In this document: piece by piece, positions 1 through 10,303 of the stretch
Position numbering within the stretch: position 1 is the stretch's first letter
Layout of the letters: every line of letters starts with the position of its first letter
NCBI GenBank assembly: GCA_017448975.1
Contig: JAFSKN010000029.1
Location: 20,555-84,554 of the forward strand
DNA from: Clostridia bacterium
GTDB taxonomy: Bacteria > Bacillota > Clostridia > Christensenellales > Aristaeellaceae
Reading direction: 5' to 3'
Length of the DNA stretch: 64,000 nt
Notes under the pieces: model-generated
What the model saw: the letters and a program-made list of their open reading frames with translations, nothing else
What the model was told of the DNA's origin: nothing
Databases searched by the model: none
Program-made: the position numbers and the translations under genes

Positions 1-16
1 TGGATTTATAGTATAA

Positions 17-526
<510 letters not shown>

Positions 527-531
527 GAGAT

Positions 532-583
532 AAAACTGACAATTTGACCGCTCTTGATCATGCGGACTCTTATTGTCAGTTTT
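532..583. terminator. Bidirectional terminator-like stem-loop
   Basis: AAAACTGACAAT (532-543) is perfectly repeated in inverted form at 572-583, with an inner CCGC/GCGG pair in the loop. T-runs flank it on both strands. It lies downstream of the leftward foldase gene and would end the cargo operon transcript before it reaches the broken recombinase. Confidence 0.6.
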
Positions 584-648
584 CTTTGTGTTTGCATCCA
601 TAATACGGTTCTCATTATCAGTCAGAATTGTTTTGAGCATTTCAGCGC

Positions 649-1929
649 TTACAGCATCTCAGGATGCGTTTCGATTTCGTACTGGGTTTTCCATTCGTCC
701 AGGAAAGGGTGCAGGGTTTCCCGCTGCTTGTTTTCCAGGGCGGAGGATTGGAGGGCGGCGCGCTCTTCCTCGGTGAGCTCATGGACGCCGTCGGGCAGGT
801 CGCTTTGGTACAGCACAATATGGATGCCCAGATCGGTCACAAAAGGCTCGGTGATTTCGCCGGGCTTTTTTAACGCGGAAACCGCCTGCTTGAACGCCTC
901 GGCCCAGTTTTCGCTCTCCGGGTGGAACAGCAATTCCCCGCCCGCGGCTTCCCCGGCTTCCTTGCCATACTCAGCGACAAGGCTGTCAAAGGATTCTCCC
1001 GCCGCATAGCGCAGGGCGATTTCATCCGTGGTTTCCTTCAGCATGGGCAGGGCGCTTTGCTCCAGCGCCACCACCTGATTCAGCAAATCCGCGTAGGCTT
1101 GCGACTGCGCTTGATAGGCTTCTCTCTCCGCCTCCACGTCTTTTCCCGCGATGGCGGCGTCCGCCACGGCGTGATAGGCGTCCTCCAGGGCGGTAGCGCC
1201 TTCCTCCACGGCGGGCTGCAGGGCGTTGATTTCGTCCACCACAGCCTGGGGGTAGGGCAGCAGGATCTGCCGGATGACGCGGTAGCCCGCCGGGGTAAAG
1301 AAGGATTCGTTGCCGGTGGCCAGGATCTCCCGCTCGTAGCGGGGAATGTCGAATTCATAGGCTTCCCGATCAGGGCCGACAAAGGTTTCCTGCAAATAGG
1401 CCTCCACGTCCTCGTCGGTCACGGTCACATCGGCGCAGTACAGTTCATAGATGCGGCTGTAACGCACGTTGACCAGCGCTTCCTGATACACGACATCCAG
1501 GGTATAGCCCTGTTCGGTCAGCCAGGAGGTGATCTGCTCCTCTGTCACGTCGTAGCCTTCGTTCTTCACCCGCTGCTGGAAGCCCTGCCACAGGCTTTCG
1601 TACACGTTGCCCGCATAGGAGCGCACGAGGGTTTCTTCCGCGTCGGTCAGATCGTTTTTCCCCGCCTCGATCAGCTTGTTTTCGATCAGGGCCAGGTCGA
1701 TTAGGTGGTCGATGGTCTGCCGTTTCAGTTCTTCCTTTTCCGCCACGGTGGGGGTGTAGCCCTGATACGCCATCAGATCCAGATTGGATTGATAGGAATA
1801 TTTCGCCAGGGACAGGGGATACGCCACCCGGCCGACCCGGACAACGACCGGGTCGGCGTTTTCCGCTGCCGCCCCGAAGGGCAGAAGCAAGAAAAGCAGG
1901 AGCGCCAAAAAGCTGCTGTATCGTTTCAT
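649..1929 (-). CDS. PPIC/SurA-like extracytoplasmic peptidyl-prolyl isomerase
   Basis: This 426-aa protein begins with a signal sequence (MKRYSSFLALLLFLLLPFGA then AAAENA), so it acts outside the membrane. The N-terminal half resembles the SurA/PrsA chaperone arm, with a VAEKEELKRQTIDHLIDLALIENKLIEAG-type segment; the C-terminal part (about 300-395) has parvulin features, including GGELLFHPES and a late GIHIVLYQSDLP strand. The ATG at 1929 is preferred to an upstream one at 1950 because AGAGGA lies 8 bp before it and the signal peptide starts there. It is the last gene of a leftward operon, 27 bp after the giant surface protein, and probably helps fold that protein after export. The isomerase assignment rests on overall pattern rather than on a complete active-site match. 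Confidence 0.75.
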   Translation of the reverse strand: MKRYSSFLALLLFLLLPFGAAAENADPVVVRVGRVAYPLSLAKYSYQSNLDLMAYQGYTPTVAEKEELKRQTIDHLIDLALIENKLIEAGKNDLTDAEETLVRSYAGNVYESLWQGFQQRVKNEGYDVTEEQITSWLTEQGYTLDVVYQEALVNVRYSRIYELYCADVTVTDEDVEAYLQETFVGPDREAYEFDIPRYEREILATGNESFFTPAGYRVIRQILLPYPQAVVDEINALQPAVEEGATALEDAYHAVADAAIAGKDVEAEREAYQAQSQAYADLLNQVVALEQSALPMLKETTDEIALRYAAGESFDSLVAEYGKEAGEAAGGELLFHPESENWAEAFKQAVSALKKPGEITEPFVTDLGIHIVLYQSDLPDGVHELTEEERAALQSSALENKQRETLHPFLDEWKTQYEIETHPEML

Positions 1930-1956
1930 GTTCAAGTTCCTCTTTCCCACGTTCTT

Positions 1957-4900
1957 TTATTCCGCTTCGCTTTCTTTCTTCCTTTTCACCAGGATGAAAA
2001 GGATCGCGCTGACCGCCGCCCCCATTCCCATGGCATACCAGAAAAGGGGTGCGGTATCCCCGGTATGGGGCACCTGCTTCACGGTCAGGGTGGCGGCGCG
2101 GCTGGTGGCGCTGTAGCCAGAAGCGTCGGTAACGGTGAGGCGGTACTGATTCCCGCTCATCTCCTGGGTCACGGCTTTCAGGGTCAAGGTGTCGCTGTTT
2201 TCGCCGGGCAGATCCTCCCAGGAGCCCTGGGGCGTTTTCACCTGCCACTGATACTTATACGGCGCGCGACCGCCCATCACGGCGGCGTGGAAGACGGCGG
2301 GGGAACCAACGGGCGCGTTCATGTCGTCTGGCTGGGTCAGGAAGGAGAGCGCCTCCGTTTCCAACAGAATCACGGCGCTGTTGTCCACATCGCCCACTTC
2401 CTTGTAGTTCTTTCCGTTGATTTTCACCGTGACCTTGCTGGCGCTGCGCCCGTCGGTGAGCAGGGAGAGGGGCAGGTCGAAGTTCCAGGTTTCCTTGTCG
2501 CTGACTTCCTCCGGCAGGCTGTAGCGGAACACAGGCGTGGTTTCTTCATCCAGGAACGCTTCCATCACCACGGCATTCGCGCTGCGGCGGGCGCTTCCGA
2601 TGTGCGCCCAGTTGGTCACGGTCAGGGACACCATGGGTTCTCCGTTGTTATCCCACCGCGCGGCCTGGATGCTCAGATCCTGGGCGTTAGTATCCAGCTG
2701 GATGCGGTCAAAGGTCACGTCCGTTTTGAACATGGAGTAATCCTCTTCCGTTTCCCCCGCGCCGCTCCCGGCGGCAAAGAGCCGCATGACGCCGCTGTTT
2801 TCCTTCCGCACGGTGCCGTCCCTGCCGATGGAAACAATATCGTCCCGGGGCATTGCCGCGTAGCGCAGCATCCCGTCGATGCTTTTACCGCTCACGCTTT
2901 TCTGGAACGAAGTGCCGTTGGATACATAATAACGGTCTACCTCCAGATAAATGTCTTGCCGGCCCTCCCAGCCCTGGGGAATGAGGAGGGAGATATTGAA
3001 GGCCTTGAAGGTGCCCGGCATCAGCATGTTGGGTTTCATTAAATCCGTTTTTTCTTCGAGGACTTTAGGGCCTCTGGACCAAATCCACTTGGTGTTTCCG
3101 TAACGGTACTCCGCTCCATCCACGTTCATGGAGCTCTCTTCCGCCCGGGCCACGGATTCACCGGAACGCCGTTCTGTTCCGCCGGTCAGCCCTTTGTTCA
3201 GGGTGACGGAGTTGTTGGCGGGGTTAAGCAGATCCAGGTGGATGGTTTCAAAGGCTTCCGCCTGTTTTCCATTCGCCTCGTGATAGGCCACCAGATCAAA
3301 GCCCGTCAGCGGCAGATTGCCGTTGTTGAACACGGTCAGCAGCATATCGTCATAGCTGCCGGGATTGGCCAAGGTGTCCGTCAGCACGTTTCCGACCAGC
3401 TTCAGCCCCGGCACCAATTGGAAGGTAAACCCATACAGTTCTTTGCCATATATATCATTTCTGTGTACGAAATAATAGCTCTGCTTTTCGCTGACGATTT
3501 GGATATCATCCGGCGAGCCTTTATCCACGTCGGTTTTGATGGTGGCGAGCACGAAGGGCTCGCTGATCGCGTCAGCCGAGTCGTCATACCATATCGCGCG
3601 AATTTTGAACAGGTTGGACTTGCCATCCTCCGTCTGTCCCGCTGTTTCCAGCCACCAGAGGCATTCCCTGCCGTACAGCCTTGTCCAATGCAGATCGGCC
3701 CGGGGCATATCCATATCGTAATCCCGGATGTTCCAATAATAATACCCATATTGAGGATATTCCTCTGTGATTTGGCAGCTCATCAGGCGATAGTTCATTC
3801 CATCCTCCGTCTGCTGGAGGAAGAAGATAAAAGGCTTTAACGCCGACGGATCACGAGACGCCATGGAGACGACGCGGTTGGCGACGGTCATTCCGGCGGC
3901 CATTCCGCCTGTGGTGGACATCCCCGGCCAGTTGCCTACGGCGTTGACATTCACATATCCGAAATTCAGATCGCACAGATCATCCGACGAGCCGTTGCTT
4001 TTCGTCAGGGAAAAACGCATGAAGGAATCTTCGTCCAGACGGCCGTGATTTGGCTCAAAATACTGGTAATCAACATACTGGTTTTCCCCCGTGAGCCTGG
4101 GTCTGTTTCTTTGCGATTGCGACAGCCGCTTTGCATAGTCATACCGGGCGAAGATGACATCGCCAAAGAAGAAGCCGTTGGCATTCCCCCTGCTTGGCAC
4201 ATCCTGGGCATTTGCGGCCACGGAATACTCGTACAGCAGCGCGGAATCGTCGCCATATCGCTTGCGCATCATACCCATAATGCGGGGCTTTTCGCATGCC
4301 TGGTGGTTCGGGCCATCCTCCAGGGGATAGCACATGGCCAGGTAGTTGTTCGTGTCCTTTTCCTGAGGCAGAATCACATGCCTGAGGCTCCGGCCATCAT
4401 AACAATAGCAGCTCACGTAGGCCCAGGTTTTGTCAGGCACTTTGACAGTGTGCTTGCTGCCGTCGTCCAGGATCTCTGTTTCCTCGTGATAATCCTTTGC
4501 CAGGATGCACACGGTAAACAGCGCGTCCGTCAGCTTACAGTCGCCCTGGCCTTCCACATAGGTGGTGATATTTTCGCCGGAAACGTCCGCTAACCAGTAA
4601 TCAAAGTCGATCACGTCATAGCCGTCGCCGGGCATAAAATGATCCTTTGCGTCACCGGTCTGACCGTTTTGACAGTACAAAGGCTGATAAAACAGATCCT
4701 GGGGCGGCTGGCCGATTTGGGAGGCGTATTTGACAGGCACGCTCACCAAAAGGGAATGCTGGTATGGCGCGCTGCCATAAGGAGCAAAGCTGCTGTCGAT
4801 ATACAGCAGGACGGGTTCAGCCGCTGACGGGTCCTGATCCGTGAAATGGATTTGGGCGGCGTTGCTTTCCAGGGTCCGCATGCTGACGATCGCCGCCTTG

Positions 4901-7470
4901 CCGATATGCGCATTCTTCGTATCGATCAGAGCGCCCGGAATGACCAGATCATTGTTCCCGGTATCCACCTGGCCGCCGCCCTCCTGGGGCCCGTTTTCCT
5001 CGGCTGCCTGAGCGGAAGAAAGGAAGGAGGCGATAAAGCGCTGCACAGGGTTTGTTGGCCCATTGTCGCTGATCCGCTTCCGTTCGGGATACAGCATAAA
5101 TTTGACCGGGGGATTGAGGATGGCATAGGTGGTCTTCGTCCAGAAAATTTCCAGGATCACGTCCACCGAGCCGCCCGCGTAAATCTCAAAGGTCTTTTTC
5201 GATTCCGTGCGGCCGGCGATATCAATGCTGCCGGTTTTAGTATATTCATCGATGAGCTGATCCAGGTCAAAGTTTGCCCCTCCCCGGATCACAAATTCCA
5301 GGAAGCCCACGCCCCGGACGGACAGGCTGAGAACGCCTTTCATCCCCACGCAGGCCTCCACGCCGATTTCGATGCGGATGATGATATTGAGCGCGCCCCT
5401 GGCATACTCAAATTTTTTGAATTCCGGGAAGGATGCTCCGGAAGGCCAATAGGTGTCCACCATGATGGCGACTTCCGGGAAGATGGTAAACGTGGCGGAA
5501 ATATATGCGCCCAGGGAAGCCAGAGGCCATTGCAGGGTATAGCTGCCCTTCAGGGTGGCGGTAAAGCCCGCGCCGCCCTTGCCGAAGATGCGCCCGTAAT
5601 CATAGCCGTCCTCGGAATACTGCACCTGCACAAAGGCGAAAAAACTGATGTCAAATGAAATCGCTCCCAGGGAGAGGGGCTTCCATTTGCTTCGCCCCGC
5701 CCAGTCGCCGCCGTTTTTGGCCTTGTTCTCCGCCATATAGCCTTTGCCCTTGGCCTCGTTCGCGGCCTTGTCCAGCGCTTTCTGATCCTGCGTTTTCCAG
5801 TTCGCCGTCATTTTCTTGGTCATGTCTCCCAGGACCGTGGTGCCCAGGGTCAGCGCGCCGCTGCCGTTGATATCAAAGTAACCGCGCAGCTGGTATTTTT
5901 CCGCCAACGGCAAATTGAGGCTGATGGTCATGCCGCCAAAGGGCTTCACCCAGCCGGATGGCAGCGTGATCTGGAAGCCGGGAGTCATCACAAACTTGGT
6001 GTTGGGGTCACCCAGGGGCTTTTTGAGCGTGCTGGCTTTCAGCAGCAGCTTCGCCTGATAGGTTTCCTTTTGCCCGTTATACGTGATTTCCGCGTACAGC
6101 TTGCCCTCCGCCGGGGCCTTCATGAGCCATTGCCCCTCGAAGGTAAAGCTCTGCTCGCCCTTTTTGCCGTTCGCTTCACCCACGGTCAGGGGATTATTCC
6201 CGCTCTTGTCGGTGAAATACACCTTTAAATGATAATCGGAAGGACTTGACACCTTGAGTGCGATGGGCTGCTTGGTGTCGTTCAGCGGGCTGGTGATCAG
6301 GGCGTATTCCGAGGCGATCATATCATGATCCCAGAAGGACCAGGACACCAGGTAGGGTTTGCCGTCGTCCTTGGTCATGGGCACGGTGAGGGCTTTGCCC
6401 TTTTTGATCCATACGCCGGGAATCTCCATGCGGCGGTAGCCGTCGGCGCTGACCTTCACATTCAGCAGGCTTTCCCCGTCCGTGTCGTTCTGGAAATTAC
6501 GGATGGGAAACATCACGGCGCCAGTTCCGTCCGTGGTTTCTTCGTATTCTGTTTTCCCGGTTTCGTTCACGGTCACGGTGGCGCCGGCCACCTTCAAGCT
6601 GCCGTCCACCAAATACACGCCCACGTTATTATCGTCCAGGATTTTGACGGTCATTTTCTGGTCGCTGTCCGCCAGCGCGCTGCTGATGGGCGACAGCCGG
6701 GCCAGCCTGGTCATCACCGTTTGATCCGGGGCCACCCGCACCGCGCTGGCGGAGACGGTCATGGCGCGGGCAGCGAGCCCATCCCGACCGTTTATGGCAT
6801 CCATTTCGTTCATGAGCCAATAAACGCTTTCTTCATGAGAAGCGTTCGGATTGGGTATATTGAGCAGCCGATCATAGCGGGTATACATTCTTTTCCAATC
6901 GGTCGTCCGGTCCACGGCTTCTTCCATCAGCTGCTTGAGTTCCTCCCATTTGGAGCGCATCTCAAAGGCGTAAATCACCTGATCCCTTTCGGACAGGCTT
7001 TCTTCGCCCTGGAAGGCGTCCGCCAGGTTGTAGATTTCGCCAGCCAGAATGGGCAGGCGATTGGCGAAATAGTTCACCTCGTCCTGCCATTCCTTGGCCA
7101 AGCTGTATTCTTCATACAGCATGTCGATGCCGCCGCCGCAGTTCTTTTTCAGCGTTTCATAATCCAGGGGATGATTTTCCATGATGTCGTACAGCGCCAC
7201 GTCATAGTTTTCAAAGCTGTCCAGGATGTAGTTCAACTGATTTTTCTGAAAATCGTTGATCCAGCTTGTCAGCTGCAAGGCGGTCATGCTGTAATCGGGG
7301 GCCATGCCGCTGTGGTAGCCCGGCGCGTCGTCGGAAAGGCCCGTGATCGCCAGCGCGGCGGAAAGCTCCTGGGCCGTGGGGAACGGATTCACCGCTTCCG
7401 CGATCACGTTCAGGGGCATGGCCTGCCACAAAAAAACGCAGGCCAGCAGAGTAGAAATAAGTTTTTTCAT
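1957..7470 (-). CDS. Very large sortase-anchored cell-surface protein
   Basis: The 1837-aa protein starts with a signal peptide (MKKLISTLLACVFLWQ...) and ends with a sorting signal: VPHTGD at about residue 1800, a hydrophobic helix (LFWYAMGMGAAVSAILFILV) and a KRKKESE tail. A Cna-B/carboxypeptidase-regulatory-like strand region (GVYLVDGSLKVAGATVTVNE) lies near 280-320 and an Ig-like domain (PVGSPAVFHAAVMGGRAPYK) near 1705-1795; the middle is beta-rich and not recognised. The ATG at 7470 is chosen over upstream starts because GGGAGGAATACCG precedes it and the signal peptide begins there. It lies 31 bp after the sortase B gene that probably anchors it and 27 bp before a foldase gene. The ligand or role is unknown; adhesion or niche contact is a guess. 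Confidence 0.88.
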   Translation of the reverse strand: MKKLISTLLACVFLWQAMPLNVIAEAVNPFPTAQELSAALAITGLSDDAPGYHSGMAPDYSMTALQLTSWINDFQKNQLNYILDSFENYDVALYDIMENHPLDYETLKKNCGGGIDMLYEEYSLAKEWQDEVNYFANRLPILAGEIYNLADAFQGEESLSERDQVIYAFEMRSKWEELKQLMEEAVDRTTDWKRMYTRYDRLLNIPNPNASHEESVYWLMNEMDAINGRDGLAARAMTVSASAVRVAPDQTVMTRLARLSPISSALADSDQKMTVKILDDNNVGVYLVDGSLKVAGATVTVNETGKTEYEETTDGTGAVMFPIRNFQNDTDGESLLNVKVSADGYRRMEIPGVWIKKGKALTVPMTKDDGKPYLVSWSFWDHDMIASEYALITSPLNDTKQPIALKVSSPSDYHLKVYFTDKSGNNPLTVGEANGKKGEQSFTFEGQWLMKAPAEGKLYAEITYNGQKETYQAKLLLKASTLKKPLGDPNTKFVMTPGFQITLPSGWVKPFGGMTISLNLPLAEKYQLRGYFDINGSGALTLGTTVLGDMTKKMTANWKTQDQKALDKAANEAKGKGYMAENKAKNGGDWAGRSKWKPLSLGAISFDISFFAFVQVQYSEDGYDYGRIFGKGGAGFTATLKGSYTLQWPLASLGAYISATFTIFPEVAIMVDTYWPSGASFPEFKKFEYARGALNIIIRIEIGVEACVGMKGVLSLSVRGVGFLEFVIRGGANFDLDQLIDEYTKTGSIDIAGRTESKKTFEIYAGGSVDVILEIFWTKTTYAILNPPVKFMLYPERKRISDNGPTNPVQRFIASFLSSAQAAEENGPQEGGGQVDTGNNDLVIPGALIDTKNAHIGKAAIVSMRTLESNAAQIHFTDQDPSAAEPVLLYIDSSFAPYGSAPYQHSLLVSVPVKYASQIGQPPQDLFYQPLYCQNGQTGDAKDHFMPGDGYDVIDFDYWLADVSGENITTYVEGQGDCKLTDALFTVCILAKDYHEETEILDDGSKHTVKVPDKTWAYVSCYCYDGRSLRHVILPQEKDTNNYLAMCYPLEDGPNHQACEKPRIMGMMRKRYGDDSALLYEYSVAANAQDVPSRGNANGFFFGDVIFARYDYAKRLSQSQRNRPRLTGENQYVDYQYFEPNHGRLDEDSFMRFSLTKSNGSSDDLCDLNFGYVNVNAVGNWPGMSTTGGMAAGMTVANRVVSMASRDPSALKPFIFFLQQTEDGMNYRLMSCQITEEYPQYGYYYWNIRDYDMDMPRADLHWTRLYGRECLWWLETAGQTEDGKSNLFKIRAIWYDDSADAISEPFVLATIKTDVDKGSPDDIQIVSEKQSYYFVHRNDIYGKELYGFTFQLVPGLKLVGNVLTDTLANPGSYDDMLLTVFNNGNLPLTGFDLVAYHEANGKQAEAFETIHLDLLNPANNSVTLNKGLTGGTERRSGESVARAEESSMNVDGAEYRYGNTKWIWSRGPKVLEEKTDLMKPNMLMPGTFKAFNISLLIPQGWEGRQDIYLEVDRYYVSNGTSFQKSVSGKSIDGMLRYAAMPRDDIVSIGRDGTVRKENSGVMRLFAAGSGAGETEEDYSMFKTDVTFDRIQLDTNAQDLSIQAARWDNNGEPMVSLTVTNWAHIGSARRSANAVVMEAFLDEETTPVFRYSLPEEVSDKETWNFDLPLSLLTDGRSASKVTVKINGKNYKEVGDVDNSAVILLETEALSFLTQPDDMNAPVGSPAVFHAAVMGGRAPYKYQWQVKTPQGSWEDLPGENSDTLTLKAVTQEMSGNQYRLTVTDASGYSATSRAATLTVKQVPHTGDTAPLFWYAMGMGAAVSAILFILVKRKKESEAE

Positions 7471-7501
7471 CGGTATTCCTCCCAGAAAAATGTGTCTATC
7501 G

Positions 7502-8434
7502 TTAACGCTTCCGAGCGTATGGAAGAAGGGAAGAAAGGGTCTGCTCCGTTTCTCCCTCCCGCAGGCGGCGCGCCGCCACGATGCGGCGGCTTTCTTCCGC
7601 GCCTTCGCAGGTGACGAGCAGGAGCAACTGATCGTCCGCCGAAACCGGAATGGGAGAATAAAGCAGAGAATAAGCTTGCAGCTTTTGGATACAGTCAGCC
7701 CGCGCTTTTTCCTCCATGCCTGGAAGCTGCATAAACGGCGCATAATGCTTCATCCCCTGCACCGTGTCCACGTCCGCGATGGCAAACACCGCATACTGAC
7801 CATCCTCATAGAGCGAATTAAAATCAATCACCGCGTGACGGCGGTAATACCCCACGTCCTCATACAGCCGCAGGCTGCCGAACATGTCCCCGGTTTTCAT
7901 GTTGTGGCCGAAGATGATATACGTGTCGGGCCGGGTTTTCAGGCTGATGCCCTCTTCCAGAAACAGCGCGCCGTTGGCGTTGTGATACCCAAGATAGTCC
8001 CGCCTGAGGTAATAGGTGTTGTCCCGCTGCACCACGGCCTGGGAAAGCTGGTCCGGAATGGACAGCCAGCCCACGATGTCCTTGTTCTGGCGCTGGAGCT
8101 TTTTGAGGGTAGGCGATACGGTCATGCTTGGGTTATTCGGCCAGTCGCTGATTTTCGGGGCTTCTGTGGGCGCGCCGTTCTCCGCGGATGCTTTGGAAAA
8201 CGTCACTTCAAATTGCCGGAGGACAGGCCCGCGCGCTGCCGCTTGTTCGTCCGGACCGGCATAGAGCTCCTGAAAGGTCTGGCTGATCTGCGCGGAGCGG
8301 CGGGCGTTCACGGCATAACGAAGCAGGCCCGCCCCGCAACCAAGCAAAAGGCAAACACTCCCGGCCAGCATCCATTTTTGCCGGATGGAGATTCGCCTTC
8401 GCCGTTTCCGTTTGGTGTGCAGCCTGATTCGCAT
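7502..8434 (-). CDS. srtB: Class B sortase
   Basis: This 310-aa membrane-anchored transpeptidase joins surface proteins to the cell wall. A basic N-terminus (RIRLHTKRKRRRR) precedes one transmembrane helix (WMLAGSVCLLLGCGAGLLRY), and the catalytic domain has the class B pattern: NKDIVGWLSIP, the His motif IIFGHNM, the Cys motif LLLVTCEG and a downstream Arg in RRIVAARR. It is the first gene of the leftward cargo operon and directly precedes a protein with a VPHTGD sorting signal, its likely dedicated substrate. The ATG follows AAAGGGGACGGGCC. A weak promoter (TACAAT complement at 8488-8493) lies 54 bp upstream. Confidence 0.9.
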   Translation of the reverse strand: MRIRLHTKRKRRRRISIRQKWMLAGSVCLLLGCGAGLLRYAVNARRSAQISQTFQELYAGPDEQAAARGPVLRQFEVTFSKASAENGAPTEAPKISDWPNNPSMTVSPTLKKLQRQNKDIVGWLSIPDQLSQAVVQRDNTYYLRRDYLGYHNANGALFLEEGISLKTRPDTYIIFGHNMKTGDMFGSLRLYEDVGYYRRHAVIDFNSLYEDGQYAVFAIADVDTVQGMKHYAPFMQLPGMEEKARADCIQKLQAYSLLYSPIPVSADDQLLLLVTCEGAEESRRIVAARRLREGETEQTLSSLLPYARKR

Positions 8435-8653
8435 GGCCCGTCCCCTTTATGTACGCAAATAACGCTTTCAAAAAGAAAGACAACTGAATTGTAACATATT
8501 TTCCCTTATTCTGGAAGCAGCAAAATGCTGTATCTGGTCATTTATTATCCGCAAATTATAACATTTTTATTAAAATCTCTTGTTTCAGCTTGATAGAGGC
8601 CCAGGGCAATCGCTTACGAAAAAGCCCAGTTTTTAACAACAGACAAAGCATAA
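8435..8653. promoter_or_regulatory. AT-rich region upstream of the sortase operon
   Basis: On the minus strand a TACAAT box (8488-8493) could drive the sortase operon; its -35 partner (TTCCAG, 8511-8516, 17-bp spacing) is poor. A small CAGCA/TGCTG hairpin lies beside it. The rest up to the IS1380 edge shows no gene; its last bases, with the DNA right of the IS, are one broken non-coding or pseudogene tract. Confidence 0.35.
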
Positions 8654-10303
8654 CCTGAATCCGTGAAACTCGCACCTTGAAAACTTGCCAGGCACCTTGG
8701 AATCATTGGCGCCATGGCACATAATCAAGTACTGTAGAAATACACCCAACAGGTGCTGAAGACATAGTGTTTTCAAGCCCTCCGTAGTATAATAGAAGCA
8801 CAAGGAACGGAGGGATTCACATGTACAAACCGCGCATTGAAGTCGTCTTCGGAAACGAGAGGATCATCTCTCCCAGCGGACTGAATATCGTTGGTGCAAT
8901 GCTTGGGAAAAGTGACTTCAAGAAGCGGTGTGACCGTCGGAAGGTTGATCCGAAGCGTAGTCAGCCTCAGATTAAAGATGGTGATATCCTGCTGACATAT
9001 ATCGGCCTTCTGACATTGGGCAAGACAGCGTATGATTCCGTTCATGAATTTGATGACGATCCGGACTATTTCCAGAATGCACTGGGAATCGCCAGGGAGA
9101 TAATCATACGTCAGCGGATGGATGACATCGGCGATAGCTTGCGGGCCAATCTGCTGGATGCCAATGTGGATATGTTCGTTGCCCATAGCGTATCTCCCAG
9201 CGCATTACCGGGAGGAGAAGTTCCTGTTGACATGGATGTGACTCCTTTCGACAACTCCAAGACGATGAAGGAAGGTGTATCCCGGACATACAAGGGCTTT
9301 GACGGGTTTGCGCCAATGGTTGCCTATGTTGGTACGGAAGGCTTCATGGCAAACATCGAGCTTCGTGAAGGGAAGCAGCATTGTCAGGCCCATACCCCGG
9401 AATTCCTGAAAGAAACACTTTCTGTAGCACACCGCATGGCGCCAGATAAGCCGTTACTGATCCGGATGGATTCCGGCAATGATGCTGCTGAGAATCTGGG
9501 AATCCTGATAGAGGATGGTTCCTGGTTCATCGTCAAGCGGAATCCACGCAAGGAGTCCAAAGAAGGATGGCTGAACGAGCTGAAGGGCTGCTGTAAGGAT
9601 ATCCGCCATCCCCGTCCCGGAAAGGATGTTTATGTAGGAACAACCTGGAAGGATGTCACCTACAAGAACAGTTCCGGGGAAACGAAGACGATGGGCATGC
9701 GGATCGTCTACGAAATCATTGAGCGTACCATTGACAAACACGGCCAGATCCTCATGATCCCGGATATTGAACTGAACATGTTCTGGACCAACCTTGGATG
9801 GTCCGATGATGACGTCATTGCTTCCTACCATGCGCACGGAGAATGCGAACAGTACCACAGTGAACTGAAGACAGACATAGATGTGGAACGGCTTCCCTCT
9901 GGAAAGTTTGCTACCAATGCGCTTGTTCTGGAACTGGCGATGATCGCCTTCAATCTGCTGAGAATGATTGGCCAGGAATCCCTCAAACACAAGCAGCCAA
10001 CGAAGCGGAAGGTTCGCCGCCGGAGACTGCGGACAGTGATCGAGAATCTGATGCTCTGTGCCAGCCATTTCACGAAGCACGCACGCCGCATGATTATGGC
10101 TTTGGGATGCAGCAATACATGGCGTCATGCCTTTTGGGGTGTCTGGCAGCGGTTTGCCCTTACATAGTTCGGTGACAAGTGCAGAGTCATCGGGCGGGGC
10201 TTTGTTTGGGTTACCATTTTGGCGGCTTTTGCTGAATGGTCGTTGGAAATTGGTCTCGCAGTCTTCAGCAACTGGCCGCTGGAATGAGTTTCACGGATTC
10301 AGG
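8654..10303 (+). mobile_element. IS1380-family insertion sequence, complete
   Basis: The 1650-bp element is bounded by perfect 18-bp inverted repeats, CCTGAATCCGTGAAACTC at 8654-8671 and its complement at 10286-10303. A 5-bp target duplication CATAA flanks it (8649-8653 and 10304-10308). The CCT terminus, size, duplication length and single transposase fit IS1380. Perfect ends and duplication point to a recent insertion. Confidence 0.93.
8821..10167 (+). CDS. IS1380-family DDE transposase
   Basis: The 448-aa transposase catalyses movement of the IS that contains it. It has the family's DDE-type blocks: VDMDVTPFDNSKTMKEG (first Asp region), LLIRMDSGNDAAENL (second Asp) and AHGECEQYHSELKTDIDVER (Glu region). 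Length matches intact IS1380 transposases and there is no internal stop. ACGGAGGGATTCAC gives a good ribosome site for the ATG, and a GTAGTATAAT promoter box lies just upstream at about 8784-8793, inside the IS. The gene is therefore probably active. Confidence 0.93.
   Translation: MYKPRIEVVFGNERIISPSGLNIVGAMLGKSDFKKRCDRRKVDPKRSQPQIKDGDILLTYIGLLTLGKTAYDSVHEFDDDPDYFQNALGIAREIIIRQRMDDIGDSLRANLLDANVDMFVAHSVSPSALPGGEVPVDMDVTPFDNSKTMKEGVSRTYKGFDGFAPMVAYVGTEGFMANIELREGKQHCQAHTPEFLKETLSVAHRMAPDKPLLIRMDSGNDAAENLGILIEDGSWFIVKRNPRKESKEGWLNELKGCCKDIRHPRPGKDVYVGTTWKDVTYKNSSGETKTMGMRIVYEIIERTIDKHGQILMIPDIELNMFWTNLGWSDDDVIASYHAHGECEQYHSELKTDIDVERLPSGKFATNALVLELAMIAFNLLRMIGQESLKHKQPTKRKVRRRRLRTVIENLMLCASHFTKHARRMIMALGCSNTWRHAFWGVWQRFALT

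Noticed and set aside
7471-7743. Upstream extension of the large surface protein
   Set aside because: The extension overlaps the sortase gene in another frame. The signal peptide and ribosome site fix the start at 7470.
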